This document shows, piece by piece, positions 45,585 to 54,848 of a DNA stretch of 64,000 nucleotides (within the stretch, counting starts at the first letter, position 1; the number at the start of each line of letters is the position of its first letter). Both the position numbers and the translations under genes were made by a program. Below the pieces are notes generated by a model. The model saw only the letters and a list, made by a program, of their open reading frames with translations, was not told the origin of the DNA and ran no database searches. The DNA is from Crocinitomicaceae bacterium (lineage in GTDB: Bacteria > Bacteroidota > Bacteroidia > Flavobacteriales_D > Crocinitomicaceae). The stretch is taken from positions 108,271 to 172,270 of the forward strand of contig JAHEMR010000034.1 in NCBI GenBank assembly GCA_024643545.1, read 5' to 3'.

Positions 45585-47462
45585 GTGCTTAAACTGAAAC
45601 AAAATACGCCAAGATGGGTGGTCACTTTTCTAGACTTATTCATCCATCTATGTGCACTTGCATTTGCCTATTTAATCCGCTTTGACCTCAAAGCGGATTT
45701 TTCTTTGATTCAATCTGAGTGGGAAATTTTATCGAAATCACTATGGCTTTTTATCCTAGTTAAATTGCTGTTTTTTCTATTCTTTCAAATTCAGAAAGGT
45801 CTAGTTAGGTATACATCCACCGAAGACTTGAAGCGGATTTTTATTGCTGAATTAAGTTGTACCATATTCTTTTTAATCGGTGGATTAATTCGATATTACT
45901 ATTTCGACGGATACTTTTTGTTTCCAATGTCCGTTTTAATTATTGAATTTCTTGCTAGTGTTTTATTTGTTGTAGGCGGAAGATTTATCATCAAATTACT
46001 TTATTTAGAATCCATTAAAGGCAAAGGGATTCAAGAATCCGTCATTATATACGGAGCCGGCGTTTCTGGATTGATTACAAAAAGAACGCTTGAAAAGGAT
46101 ACGCGAAATCACCAAATTGGGGTTGCGTTCATTGATGACAACGAAAAATTAAGCGGTTCACGCATCGAAGGAATCAAGGTTTACAGCACGAAACAGTTAA
46201 CGAAACTCAAAGAGGAATTTCAAGCAAAAACCTTAATTGTTGCCATCCAAAATCCAAACGGAGATAAACTTCAAGCTGTGCTAGACGAGGCAATTGCCTT
46301 GAAGATGGAAGTTCAAAAGGTACCTAATCCAAAAAGTTGGATTAATGGGACATTTAGTTCCAAACAATTGAAAAAAATCAGAATAGAAGATTTATTGGGA
46401 CGTGAAGTCATCGAAATTAAAAACGATGAATTGATGAACGAATTGAGTTCTTCGATAATTCTAGTGACTGGCGCCGCAGGATCAATTGGGAGTGGACTTG
46501 TTGATCAAATTGCACGCTATCAACCAAAGAAAATCATTTTATTAGATCAAGCTGAATCACCCATGTATGATTTACAGTTTGTACTCAACCAACAATTCCC
46601 TACCCTATCATTCGACGTAGTAATTGGTGATATTTCGAATGAGGAGCGCATGCACAAATTGTTTCACCATTTTCAACCGGAAATCGTTTTTCATGCCGCC
46701 GCATACAAACATGTACCCATGATGGAATTGAATCCCGCTGAAGCGATTCAAACGAATGTCAAAGGGACCAAAATACTTTCCGACCTATCCATTCAATTTG
46801 GTGTAAAGAAATTCATCATGATCTCCACGGATAAAGCCGTGAATCCAACCAATGTGATGGGCGCATCTAAACGCATAGCGGAAATCTACGTGCAAAAAAT
46901 GAACGAGCAAGAAAAAACTCAGTTCATCACCACGCGATTTGGAAATGTCCTTGGATCAAATGGTTCAGTCATTCCCCTATTCCAAAAACAAATTGAAAAT
47001 GGTGGTCCAGTTACCATCACCGACGAACGCATCACCCGATTCTTCATGACGATTCCAGAAGCGTGTCAATTGGTGTTGGAAGCAGCAACAATGGGTAAAG
47101 GCGGAGAAATCTTTGTCTTTGAGATGGGGAAATCCGTTAAAATCGTCGATTTAGCGAAAAAAATGATTCAGTTGTCCGGACTAGAACTCGGTAAGGACAT
47201 CGAAATAACATTTACGGGCTTGCGTCCGGGAGAAAAATTATACGAGGAATTGTTGGCCAACGAAGAAAATACGATGCCTACACATCACATGAAAATCCTC
47301 ATTGCCAAAACACGCCTTGAAAACAACGAACAGTTGGCATCTATCCAAACGCTCATCGATTTATCTGTTCAACAAGAAAACGAAGCGATTGTCCGCCAAA
47401 TGAAAAAGATCGTCCCAGAATTTATCTCCAACAACTCTGAATACCAAAAACTCGACAAATGA
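45585..47462 (+). CDS. CapD/WbpM-type nucleotide-sugar 4,6-dehydratase
   Basis: About 625 residues (GTG start at 45585, just after a -7 box; a TTG at 45579 is the other option). Four N-terminal membrane helices (residues ~10-125), then a CoA-binding-like Rossmann half (SVIIYGAGVSGLITKRTL) and a short-chain dehydrogenase domain (ILVTGAAGSIGSGLVDQIA) with ISTDKAVNPTNVMGASKR. Family members convert UDP-GlcNAc to the 4-keto-6-deoxy sugar used in O-antigen, capsule or protein glycans. The next gene overlaps its stop. Confidence 0.92.
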   Translation: MLKLKQNTPRWVVTFLDLFIHLCALAFAYLIRFDLKADFSLIQSEWEILSKSLWLFILVKLLFFLFFQIQKGLVRYTSTEDLKRIFIAELSCTIFFLIGGLIRYYYFDGYFLFPMSVLIIEFLASVLFVVGGRFIIKLLYLESIKGKGIQESVIIYGAGVSGLITKRTLEKDTRNHQIGVAFIDDNEKLSGSRIEGIKVYSTKQLTKLKEEFQAKTLIVAIQNPNGDKLQAVLDEAIALKMEVQKVPNPKSWINGTFSSKQLKKIRIEDLLGREVIEIKNDELMNELSSSIILVTGAAGSIGSGLVDQIARYQPKKIILLDQAESPMYDLQFVLNQQFPTLSFDVVIGDISNEERMHKLFHHFQPEIVFHAAAYKHVPMMELNPAEAIQTNVKGTKILSDLSIQFGVKKFIMISTDKAVNPTNVMGASKRIAEIYVQKMNEQEKTQFITTRFGNVLGSNGSVIPLFQKQIENGGPVTITDERITRFFMTIPEACQLVLEAATMGKGGEIFVFEMGKSVKIVDLAKKMIQLSGLELGKDIEITFTGLRPGEKLYEELLANEENTMPTHHMKILIAKTRLENNEQLASIQTLIDLSVQQENEAIVRQMKKIVPEFISNNSEYQKLDK

Positions 47463-47851
47463 TTTCTCCAGCACGCATTTTCGTTCGCCTGACAGACCTT
47501 GACATCCTTGGACATGTGAACAATGCCATTTACCTCACCTATTTCGAAATCGCACGCATGCATTATTTTGCCGAATTGGTCGGTAATGAATGGAATTGGA
47601 TGGAAGAAGGCGTGGTTTTAGTGAAAAACGAAGTCGAATATTTGAAACCCATCGTTTTAAACGACGTTCCCTACGTGAAGTTGTCCTTGATTCATCTTGG
47701 AAACAAAAGCTTCACCTTAGGCTACGAAATCACGGTAAACGACCAGCAGGTCACGAGAGGTTCATCCGTTTTAGTTGGATTCAACTCCAAAACACAGACG
47801 ACGATCGAAATTCCGGAAAAAATGAAGGAAGCGATTTTGAAATTGGCGTAG
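47459..47851 (+). CDS. Hotdog-fold acyl-CoA thioesterase (YbgC/4-HBA-CoA type)
   Basis: A 130-residue protein with the YbgC signature LTDLDILGHVNNAIYLTYFE; the Asp in TDLD is the catalytic-type residue. A single hotdog domain of normal length. It starts inside the stop of the sugar dehydratase (ATGA), although no functional link is obvious. It should hydrolyse a short-chain acyl-CoA. Confidence 0.85.
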   Translation: MISPARIFVRLTDLDILGHVNNAIYLTYFEIARMHYFAELVGNEWNWMEEGVVLVKNEVEYLKPIVLNDVPYVKLSLIHLGNKSFTLGYEITVNDQQVTRGSSVLVGFNSKTQTTIEIPEKMKEAILKLA

Positions 47852-47893
47852 GGATTTATAGATTTGGAATGATTTCCCTTTAAAATAACGTTC

Positions 47894-48451
47894 TCAAGAA
47901 TAATAACGAACAAAAAATCGAAGAAAACGCCAATCGGTGTAATTCTTCAAGGTGATCTTTACCCCGAATTGCCTATTCCATTTCGCCCGATTTTCGTAAA
48001 TATACTCAATGTTTCTTCTGAGTAATATCACTTCAAATTCGTAAGGCTCTGACTCATACGTGAAATTCATTCGGTTGTTGTACCCTAAGGACGAGGAATA
48101 ACGACCAGTTTTTTGGCCTTCGTACTCATTGATGACTATTCTCATGTCCTTGAATTGATCATAGGACCCCTCCATATTGAAGTTCTTCGACGTAATCTTA
48201 ATTCGGTCATCATAAAAAACAATCTCTCCTTGATCGATTGTTTTATTAAAAAACCGTTCCCAAATCCCCAATAAAATTGGCACGACAATACCCAGAAGTA
48301 ACAGAGTAATTTCTTGAAAGACAAAGACAAGTAGAAATATAATCGGCAAAGTAAAGGGTAAAATACACCTCAATAGCAAACGCAAACCATCGTCGATGTC
48401 TTCGTGAACCAAAAAATCAACTTTTTGGTAATAATAGAAGGATTCTGACAT
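47894..48451 (-). CDS. Membrane protein of unknown function
   Basis: A 185-residue protein with two closely spaced hydrophobic helices (LLLRCILPFTLPIIFLLVFV, ITLLLLGIVVPILLGIWERF; residues ~25-68), then a soluble beta-rich C-terminal domain (GEIVFYDDRIKITSKNF). The layout is like YcxB-type proteins, but I cannot confirm the family. Its 3' end converges with the thioesterase gene. Confidence 0.6.
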   Translation of the reverse strand: MSESFYYYQKVDFLVHEDIDDGLRLLLRCILPFTLPIIFLLVFVFQEITLLLLGIVVPILLGIWERFFNKTIDQGEIVFYDDRIKITSKNFNMEGSYDQFKDMRIVINEYEGQKTGRYSSSLGYNNRMNFTYESEPYEFEVILLRRNIEYIYENRAKWNRQFGVKITLKNYTDWRFLRFFVRYYS

Positions 48452-48511
48452 ATTATTCTTTTTTATTCATGCGCGTTTTTTGCAACAAAAATTTCTCAAA
48501 CGTAAACAGCA

Positions 48512-48976
48512 CTAGTTTTTATCGGTAATGCCCCAATCTTGATTGAGAATTTTCTCCGCTTTAAGAAACTTTATTAGCTCATCGAATTTTTCGGACACCT
48601 CACTGTTTTTCGTAATCCCACCATAATTTAAGGTAAATTGATCTCCATGATAAAGCATCATGATAAATACACTATTTCCATGGAAAATTGTAATAGGTTT
48701 TGGAATCACCATGTTTTTTCTTTCAAATTGAAAATTAAAAAAATCGATGATTTTTCTTTGAACTGATTTATTACAATGAAAAGTTTTACGTTGATTTTTA
48801 TACCCGACCTCTATCACATCATTTCTTGTCTTGTAAACAAATATATACGTACTGTCGGTATATGACACAACTCCATACTCATCCATTTCTTCAATTGAAT
48901 CGTCTTTTGTTGAAGATTGACAAGAAAAGGTTAACAAAGGTAAGCAAGCAAAAATAATTGCGTATAATTTATTCAT
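48512..48976 (-). CDS. Putative lipoprotein of unknown function
   Basis: A 154-residue protein with a lipobox (LPLLTFSCQS; Cys at residue 19). The body is small and beta-rich (YGVVSYTDSTYIFVYKTRND). No recognised family. It lies 60 bp upstream of the membrane protein gene on the same strand, and may share its transcript. A 12-bp tandem repeat overlaps its start codon. Confidence 0.65.
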   Translation of the reverse strand: MNKLYAIIFACLPLLTFSCQSSTKDDSIEEMDEYGVVSYTDSTYIFVYKTRNDVIEVGYKNQRKTFHCNKSVQRKIIDFFNFQFERKNMVIPKPITIFHGNSVFIMMLYHGDQFTLNYGGITKNSEVSEKFDELIKFLKAEKILNQDWGITDKN

Positions 48977-48998
48977 ATGTTCATGTATATGTTCATGC
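48975..48998. repeat. 12-bp tandem direct repeat
   Basis: ATATGTTCATGT (48975-48986) is followed at once by ATATGTTCATGC (48987-48998), 11 of 12 identical. It spans the start codon and upstream region of the lipoprotein gene at 48976, so copies carry extra in-frame or shifted ATG codons. Confidence 0.8.
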
Positions 48999-49198
48999 GA
49001 TTAAACGCGAAACGAGTCCGATTCTAACGTTGATCGAATCAACCGATATAAAAATCAAATTCAATGTCTGTAACATTTAATCTAAAGATAATTATTTATT
49101 CCTTACAAAATGGTGTGTCGCGCATGGTCCAGTTTTTCAGAATGAAAGACCCAAATCAATTTTATTGTACCTTTAAACGAGAATCAAACCTTACTCCG

Positions 49199-50167
49199 AT
49201 GAAATTTTACTCTTTCCTTTTTACACTGTTTTTGGGCGCTACACTTTACAGCCAAGAGGTAAGTCCATGCGGGAATACCATTCGTAAATGTGATGTTAAA
49301 AACGTAAAAAATTGTTACGACTTCCTTGCCTTCGATGAACAGAAAAATAAGTACGTGCTCAAACGTGACTACGCGACACCTTACACTGGAAAATGCGCTA
49401 CCTGTCATCGCAATGGAAATTTAGAGGAATCTTTGAACATTGTAGATGGATACCGCGATGGAATCGATACTTCTTATTTTGATTCTGGTTGCCGACAATC
49501 GATTCAAGCGTATTCCATGGGGAAATTAAATGGAAAAAGTACCGTTTACTTTGAATCAGGACGTAAGGAACGTGAGATCAATCACGTGAACAATCAACTA
49601 CAAGGAACCTATATCTTGTTCGACGACAATGAATTAAATGACACGATTGAGTTGCATACCTATAAAAACAACTTAATGGATGGCGTTCAAAAGTTTTATT
49701 ACATCGGTTCGAAACTCGGGAAATTGGTTTATTACAAAGCTGGACTCCAAGATGGGGCTCACATCACCTATACCGATTCTGGAAAAGTGGAAATGCGTTT
49801 GAATTACAAACAAGGTAAAAAAGATGGTAAATGGACTTATTATTACGAAAGTGGAAAAGAAGCACACATCGAGAATTGGTCCATGGGACTCAAAAATGGG
49901 GAATTTAAAACAATGGATGAAAAAGGAATGCTGCTTCAACAAGCTTTTTACCAAAATAATCTTCCGACAGGAAAACACGTGGAATACTATCCCGATGGAA
50001 AACTGAAATACCAAGCGACGTACACAAACAAAAGCGAAAAACTGGAAGAATTCAGCATCGATCAATTTGGTGTGAAGACGGAACTATTTAAAAAGGTCGA
50101 AAAACCAAAAAAAGGTGAACCGAAAAAAGCCGCGGAAGTAAGCGATGAAAAGTCAGAGGGGAATTAA
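49199..50167 (+). CDS. Secreted YwqK/MORN-type repeat protein
   Basis: A 322-residue protein; the ATG at 49199 (MKFYSFLFTLFLGATLYSQ) gives a signal peptide, while longer in-frame starts lack one. From residue ~75 it carries about eight YwqK-type repeats (GCRQSIQAYSMGKLNGKSTV, ESGRKEREINHVNNQLQGTY, YYESGKEAHIENWSMGLKNG, YYPDGKLKYQATYT). The end is a Lys/Glu-rich tail (KKVEKPKKGEPKKAAEVSDE). It is a smaller relative of the protein at 18520; function unknown. A weak box (TACCTTTA) lies near 49168. Confidence 0.75.
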   Translation: MKFYSFLFTLFLGATLYSQEVSPCGNTIRKCDVKNVKNCYDFLAFDEQKNKYVLKRDYATPYTGKCATCHRNGNLEESLNIVDGYRDGIDTSYFDSGCRQSIQAYSMGKLNGKSTVYFESGRKEREINHVNNQLQGTYILFDDNELNDTIELHTYKNNLMDGVQKFYYIGSKLGKLVYYKAGLQDGAHITYTDSGKVEMRLNYKQGKKDGKWTYYYESGKEAHIENWSMGLKNGEFKTMDEKGMLLQQAFYQNNLPTGKHVEYYPDGKLKYQATYTNKSEKLEEFSIDQFGVKTELFKKVEKPKKGEPKKAAEVSDEKSEGN

Positions 50168-50931
50168 ATTCCACCTGTCAAAATAAGCAAACTCATCAAA
50201 GTTAAAAACAGTCCAACCATCCACTTAATAAAGGCATAGGATACTTTGTTCAAATACCTTTTCCCTAACAGGGATCCTGCAAAAGCGGAAAGTCCACCAA
50301 TCACAAGGTAGCGAAGATTCAATTGTCCCCAATCGGTGGAGCCACTGTAAATCGTAATTCTTGACACATCAATTAACAAGGAAATTAAGGCACTCGTCGC
50401 AACGAATAATTGTTTATCGAGTGTGATCTTTGATAAAAACGCCGACCTCAATGCGCCTTGGTGTCCGGAGAAACCGCCGAAAAACCCACTTAAGAATCCT
50501 CCGAGTGGAAGAAAAAAAGGCGATTGTGAAAATGGGAAGCGAATGGACTTCCACTCAAAAACAACGAAGAACACCATCAACAATCCGACGAAAAAGGACA
50601 CAAATGTCACTGACTTTCCATCCCAAATAGGCGATGCATACATGAATCCAGCGTGTCCAACAAAGGACAACACACTCGCACCAATAAGCGCTCCAATAAA
50701 TGCAGTAATGCCAAATCGCTTGAAAAGGGATAAATCCAAATGCTTCGCCATTAACGACATTTTGAAGATGTTGTTCGCAAAATGAACGAGGGCCGTAGCC
50801 AAAATCGCGAGTTCAATTGGAAAATACAGACTGAAAACAGGCAGTAAAATCGTCCCGAGTCCGAAGCCTGAAAAAAAGGTCGCAAAAGATCCTAATAAAC
50901 AAACGATGGCAATACTGATTTCACTTTCCAT
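50164..50931 (-). CDS. TauE/SafE-family membrane permease
   Basis: A 255-residue protein (ATG at 50931, MESEISIAIV) with 7-8 membrane helices. The half-repeats are visible at LLGSFATFFSGFGLGTILLP and LGGFLSGFFGGFSGHQGALR. The second carries GFSGHQG where many sulfite exporters have GxGGG, so it may be a different subgroup of the family. It is the second TauE/SafE gene in the window and is not next to sulfur genes. It starts back to back with the threonine aldolase gene, 30 bp apart. Confidence 0.85.
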   Translation of the reverse strand: MESEISIAIVCLLGSFATFFSGFGLGTILLPVFSLYFPIELAILATALVHFANNIFKMSLMAKHLDLSLFKRFGITAFIGALIGASVLSFVGHAGFMYASPIWDGKSVTFVSFFVGLLMVFFVVFEWKSIRFPFSQSPFFLPLGGFLSGFFGGFSGHQGALRSAFLSKITLDKQLFVATSALISLLIDVSRITIYSGSTDWGQLNLRYLVIGGLSAFAGSLLGKRYLNKVSYAFIKWMVGLFLTLMSLLILTGGI

Positions 50932-50937
50932 TTTCCT

Positions 50938-50945
50938 TATTTTTG
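50938..50945 (+). promoter_or_regulatory. -7 box of the threonine aldolase gene
   Basis: TATTTTTG, an exact TAnnTTTG, 15 bp before the ATG at 50961. It supports that ATG over the in-frame TTG at 50943, which lies in the box itself. Confidence 0.55.
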
Positions 50946-50960
50946 TTAAAAATAATAGGA

Positions 50961-51983
50961 ATGATTGATTTTCGAAGTGATACCGTGACAAAACCAAGCG
51001 CAGCCATGAAGGAAGCGATGTTTTCCGCGGAGGTTGGGGACGATGTTTTTGGGGAAGACCCGAGTATTATTGCCTTGGAACGATACGCAGCTGAGCTATT
51101 TGGGAAAGAAGCTGGACTTTTTTGTTCTTCAGGAACACAAACCAATCAAATTGCAATCAATGTACATGTGCAACCAGGCGGAGAAGTGATTTGCCACGAA
51201 GAAAGTCACATCTACAAATACGAAGGTGGTGGCATCGCGAAAAACAGTGGAGCTTCTGTTCGACTACTAAAAGGAGAGCGTGGACGCATCGATGCACAGA
51301 CAATTGAACAATGGATTAATCCACCCTTGGATGTCCATTTTCCGTTGACGCAACTTATCTCACTTGAAGACACCGCCAACCGTGGTGGTGGAGCGGTGTA
51401 CGATTTTAAGCAAGTTTTGGAAATTAAAGCACTTTGCGATAAACTTGGACTCCCACTTCACCTTGACGGGGCTCGGGTGTGCAATGCGTTAGCTGTAAAT
51501 CAGGTTAATCCTCAAGAATACGGTGCCGCATTCGACTCGATCAGTATTTGCTTGTCTAAAGGACTCGGTGCGCCCGTTGGATCCGTACTTGTTGGAACGC
51601 GTGATTTTATACACAAAGCACGACGTGTTCGCAAAGTAATGGGTGGAGGTATGCGTCAAGCAGGAATCATCGCGGCCGGCGGACTATACGCATTAACACA
51701 CAACCGTGAACGTTTGGTGGAAGACCACCGTCATGCCAAGCAACTTGAAGCAACTTTTTTGAAACAAAATTGGGTAGATAGCGTTCTTGGTGTGGAAACG
51801 AACATTGTTGTCGTACAATTGAAAAATGCAGCAAAACGAGACGAAATCTTGGCACAGTTTATGTCCTTCGGGATTCAAGCCATGGCTTTCGGACCAGGAA
51901 TGTTGCGCTTCGTTACGCATCTTGATGTTTCTTCCAAAGACATCGATTTTACGTGCGAAAAGATTGGCAAGGTCACAAACTAA
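50961..51983 (+). CDS. Low-specificity L-threonine aldolase
   Basis: A 340-residue PLP enzyme beginning MIDFRSDTVTKPSAAM, the family signature. Other markers are GDDVFGEDPSI, GLFCSSGTQTNQIAI, HLDGARVCNA (PLP-contacting Asp) and the PLP lysine in ISICLSKGLGAPVGSV. It cleaves L-threonine and L-allo-threonine to glycine and acetaldehyde. It may supply glycine, which is also the head group of the glycine lipids made by genes at 31203-32935 (a loose link, inference). Confidence 0.9.
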   Translation: MIDFRSDTVTKPSAAMKEAMFSAEVGDDVFGEDPSIIALERYAAELFGKEAGLFCSSGTQTNQIAINVHVQPGGEVICHEESHIYKYEGGGIAKNSGASVRLLKGERGRIDAQTIEQWINPPLDVHFPLTQLISLEDTANRGGGAVYDFKQVLEIKALCDKLGLPLHLDGARVCNALAVNQVNPQEYGAAFDSISICLSKGLGAPVGSVLVGTRDFIHKARRVRKVMGGGMRQAGIIAAGGLYALTHNRERLVEDHRHAKQLEATFLKQNWVDSVLGVETNIVVVQLKNAAKRDEILAQFMSFGIQAMAFGPGMLRFVTHLDVSSKDIDFTCEKIGKVTN

Positions 51984-51998
51984 AATAGACACGAAAAC

Positions 51999-52047
51999 AT
52001 TAGCAAATTAAGTAATTAGCAAATTAGCACATTCAAAAAAGCACATT
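51999..52047 (+). repeat. Short AT-rich direct repeats before the OmpA gene
   Basis: ATTAGCAAATTA occurs at 51999-52010 and 52015-52026, followed by AGCACATT at 52026-52033 and 52040-52047. Such TTAGCA(A/C)ATT runs look like a low-copy intergenic repeat of this genome, but one locus cannot prove it. Confidence 0.6.
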
Positions 52048-52055
52048 AATCATTC

Positions 52056-54098
52056 ATGCCGCAAAAATTACGTTTCTTTTTCATTCTTGTACTTGGGCTA
52101 ACATCAACCATTTGGTCTCAAGATGACCCTTGTGGTACCGGAGATAAGAAAATTCATAAATTGCTGACAGAAGCACTGGCTGCATCAGACTTTAACAGTC
52201 AAACAACGCAATTTGGTGAGTTGATACGTAAGTATCCGAATCATGCTGAAAGTTATTATTACTATGCACAATTGTGTTACCAGCAGGCGATTTTTAAATT
52301 AAAATCAGACCAGAATTCCGCTGAGGGTGAAACACTATTAAAAAAGGCTGTTTTATTTTATCAAACCACGATTCAAAAATGTGAAAGCTTCCATTCTGAT
52401 TGTTACTATTATTGTGGAAAGGTTTTATATAATTATAGTGAGGATGAAAAAGCACTTTCATTCTTGGAAAAATTTTTAGTTTTTGACAGCATAAATCACT
52501 CAGGACTTTCGGAAAACTATACTGCCCAAAAAGTAGAAATACAATCCATTGTAGACGACATCAAGTTTCAAAAAGAACTCGTTGAAAATCCTGTTCCATT
52601 TGTCCCAAAAAAAGTGGGTGGTGTTAGTTCAGAGTCCGATGAGTACTTTCCAATGATTTCTCCGGATAATGATTTACTTTTTTACTCGCGCAAGGTAGAT
52701 CGAACGAATCTAGGTGATATTGCAACGAACATCCGCGAAGAATTCACCATATCAGAACGGGGTGCGACGGATGTGCTTTATAGCGCGGGGACTCCCCTAC
52801 CACAACCCTTTAACAACGGTACATTTTACAATTATGGAACAGCATCCTTATCTGTAGATAACCGTGAAATGATTATTTGTGCGTGTAAAGTAGAGAAAGT
52901 CTACAACAAAGACTATTTGAATTGTGATTTGTATACCACAAGCTACACTCGCAGTGGACGCGGCGGAAACGATTTCAAATGGACACCGTTGGTAAATATG
53001 GGTCCAAAAATCAATACAAGTGATGGATGGGAAGCACAACCTTCTTTGTCTGCAGATGGTAAACTGTTGTTCTTTGCAACCTTGCGCAAAGGATCGAGGG
53101 ATAATGACATTTATTATTCCGAAAAACAAGCAGACGGAACATGGGGCGTGGCAAAACCATTCGATGTAGTGAATACTGCAGCAAAAGACAAGAGTCCATT
53201 TTTTCACCAAGATGGAGAAACACTGTACTTTGTATCGACAAGTACAAAAACACGCAAAGGACTTGGAGGATTGGACATTTTCTACATTCGTAAGGAAGGT
53301 GACAAATGGACTGAGCCAAAGAACATTGGATACCCCATCAACTCCCCTCAAGATGAACTCGGATTATTTGTGTCAACAAATGGAAAAGTAGCCTATTTTT
53401 CAAGTGCCAAAGATGGAGATTGGAACATTTACGCATTTGATTTATACGATGCCGCGCGGCCGAAAGAAGTTGTCATTCTAAAAGGAGAATTAAAAGATGA
53501 GTCTGGAAAACCCGTTAGCGATGCGCGTATAGACATCACCTACAATGACACAGGAGAAACAGTCAATTTCAAAGTCAATGCAGCGGATGGAAAATACGCT
53601 ACTGTTGTAAAGGTTGATCAAAAACAGGACATCACTATTTCCGTAAACAAAGAAAATTTTGCGTTTCAAGCGCAAACGGTGAGCAGCGAACAATTGCAGG
53701 ACAAAAGTCAACGTCATGTAAAAGTCAAACCGATGCAAGTAGACAGTTTGGTTGCTGGAAAACCGTATACGATTGCGGACATCTTATATACAACAGATTC
53801 GTATGAATTAAGTAAAAGTGCAAAAGTCATTTTGAATGGCTTTGCGAAATATTTACTAATTAATCCACAATTGAACATTCGCATAAACGGTCACACGGAT
53901 GATTTAGGAAACGAAGAAAGCAATCTTCAACTTTCACAATCACGTGCAGATGACGTGAAGCGTTATTTAATCGAACAAGGTGTATCGGAAGAACGCATGA
54001 CCGCTAGTGGTTTTGGAGAAAGTATGCCTCGAGTGGCCAATGTAGATGCCGAAAGCAGAGCGAAGAATCGTCGAACGGAGTTCGAAATTGTTGATTGA
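52056..54098 (+). CDS. OmpA-family protein with TPR, PD40 propeller and CRD (PorE-like)
   Basis: A 680-residue secreted protein with signal peptide (ending TIWSQ). Residues ~25-165 are TPR-like (HAESYYYYAQLCYQQAIFK). Residues ~190-465 hold PD40/WD40-like propeller repeats (DEYFPMISPDNDLLFYSRKV, WEAQPSLSADGKLLFFATLR, DKSPFFHQDGETLYFVS). A CarboxypepD-like domain follows (LKDESGKPVSDARIDITYND). Residues ~565-680 are OmpA: RINGHTDDLGNEESNLQLSQ, SRADDVKRYLIEQG, KNRRTEFEIVD, with Asp and Arg for peptidoglycan binding. This domain order is that of PorE of P. gingivalis, which anchors T9SS to the cell wall; such proteins have paralogues, so PorE is a candidate, not proven. Confidence 0.87.
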   Translation: MPQKLRFFFILVLGLTSTIWSQDDPCGTGDKKIHKLLTEALAASDFNSQTTQFGELIRKYPNHAESYYYYAQLCYQQAIFKLKSDQNSAEGETLLKKAVLFYQTTIQKCESFHSDCYYYCGKVLYNYSEDEKALSFLEKFLVFDSINHSGLSENYTAQKVEIQSIVDDIKFQKELVENPVPFVPKKVGGVSSESDEYFPMISPDNDLLFYSRKVDRTNLGDIATNIREEFTISERGATDVLYSAGTPLPQPFNNGTFYNYGTASLSVDNREMIICACKVEKVYNKDYLNCDLYTTSYTRSGRGGNDFKWTPLVNMGPKINTSDGWEAQPSLSADGKLLFFATLRKGSRDNDIYYSEKQADGTWGVAKPFDVVNTAAKDKSPFFHQDGETLYFVSTSTKTRKGLGGLDIFYIRKEGDKWTEPKNIGYPINSPQDELGLFVSTNGKVAYFSSAKDGDWNIYAFDLYDAARPKEVVILKGELKDESGKPVSDARIDITYNDTGETVNFKVNAADGKYATVVKVDQKQDITISVNKENFAFQAQTVSSEQLQDKSQRHVKVKPMQVDSLVAGKPYTIADILYTTDSYELSKSAKVILNGFAKYLLINPQLNIRINGHTDDLGNEESNLQLSQSRADDVKRYLIEQGVSEERMTASGFGESMPRVANVDAESRAKNRRTEFEIVD

Positions 54099-54295
54099 CT
54101 TTATTTTTCATCCCATTTTGTAACGACAACGACCGATAAGCTATACAGGATTAAAATTCTGCAAGACATTGTCCTGTTCCTATCTCGCTGGATTCGAACT
54201 CAAGAAATACTTCCAAAACCTGAGACACCTGTGCACCGATTGATTTGCAATCTTTCGACAGCGATTAATCTAACAGCATTGAAAAAACCAGGCAT

Positions 54296-54323
54296 AAAAA
54301 AAGGGGATTCGATGAATCCCCTT
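54296..54323 (-). terminator. Terminator of rplS
   Basis: AAGGGGATTC (54301-54310), loop GAT, GAATCCCCTT (54314-54323), a perfect 10-bp stem, with an A-run on the outer side forming the minus-strand U-tract. It is 19 bp beyond the rplS stop. The rest of the 54099-54295 gap shows no gene. Confidence 0.88.
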
Positions 54324-54342
54324 CTGTATATTTTTCTGCAAC

Positions 54343-54699
54343 TTATGCAGTAAATTTCTTTTTCTCACGGATACGTGCAGATTTACCAGTACGCTCACGG
54401 AAGTAGAAAATACGTGCTCTACGTACCGCACCTCTTTTCACGATCGTAACTCCATCGATAAATGGAGAGTTCACTGGGAAAATACGTTCAACACCGATGT
54501 TTCCTGACATTTTACGTACTGTAAAGGTCTCTGTTGCACCGTTTCCACGACGTTGTAAAACAACTCCTTGAAACTGCTGGATACGTTCTTTGTTACCCTC
54601 AACAATTTTATAAGCAACGATTACGGTATCTCCCGCACCGAAAACAGGCAATTGGTTTGCTACTGTTAGTTCTTTTTGAATTTCTCTGATAATGCTCAT
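54343..54699 (-). CDS. rplS: 50S ribosomal protein L19
   Basis: A 118-residue protein of standard L19 length, with [40 protein letters not shown] and [16 protein letters not shown]19 sits at the 30S-50S interface. It is a single-gene transcription unit here, rather than next to rimM and trmD as in many bacteria. A near -7 box (TAATATTG, 54737-54744 on the minus strand) lies 38 bp upstream, and a clear terminator follows. Confidence 0.97.
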   Translation of the reverse strand: MSIIREIQKELTVANQLPVFGAGDTVIVAYKIVEGNKERIQQFQGVVLQRRGNGATETFTVRKMSGNIGVERIFPVNSPFIDGVTIVKRGAVRRARIFYFRERTGKSARIREKKKFTA

Positions 54700-54848
54700 T
54701 TCACAATTTTTTTGCCGTTCAAACAGAAACGGGGTGCAATATTAGTAATTTTTTCTGAATGCAACCATTTTTTACAGAAATTTCTTCTTGATTTTTCAAA
54801 TTTAGTTGCCTATTGACTCAAAACGTGATGAATGGACGTTTAAAAGTC

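Noticed and set aside
53100..53351. Minus-strand frame of 167 codons inside the OmpA-family gene
   Set aside because: It is antisense to the propeller repeats, Cys/Phe-rich and without any motif.
54195..54215. tRNA T-arm-like decamer GTTCGAATCC on the minus strand
   Set aside because: Flanking bases cannot form a T stem or the rest of a cloverleaf, so it is not a tRNA gene and too short to call an attachment site.
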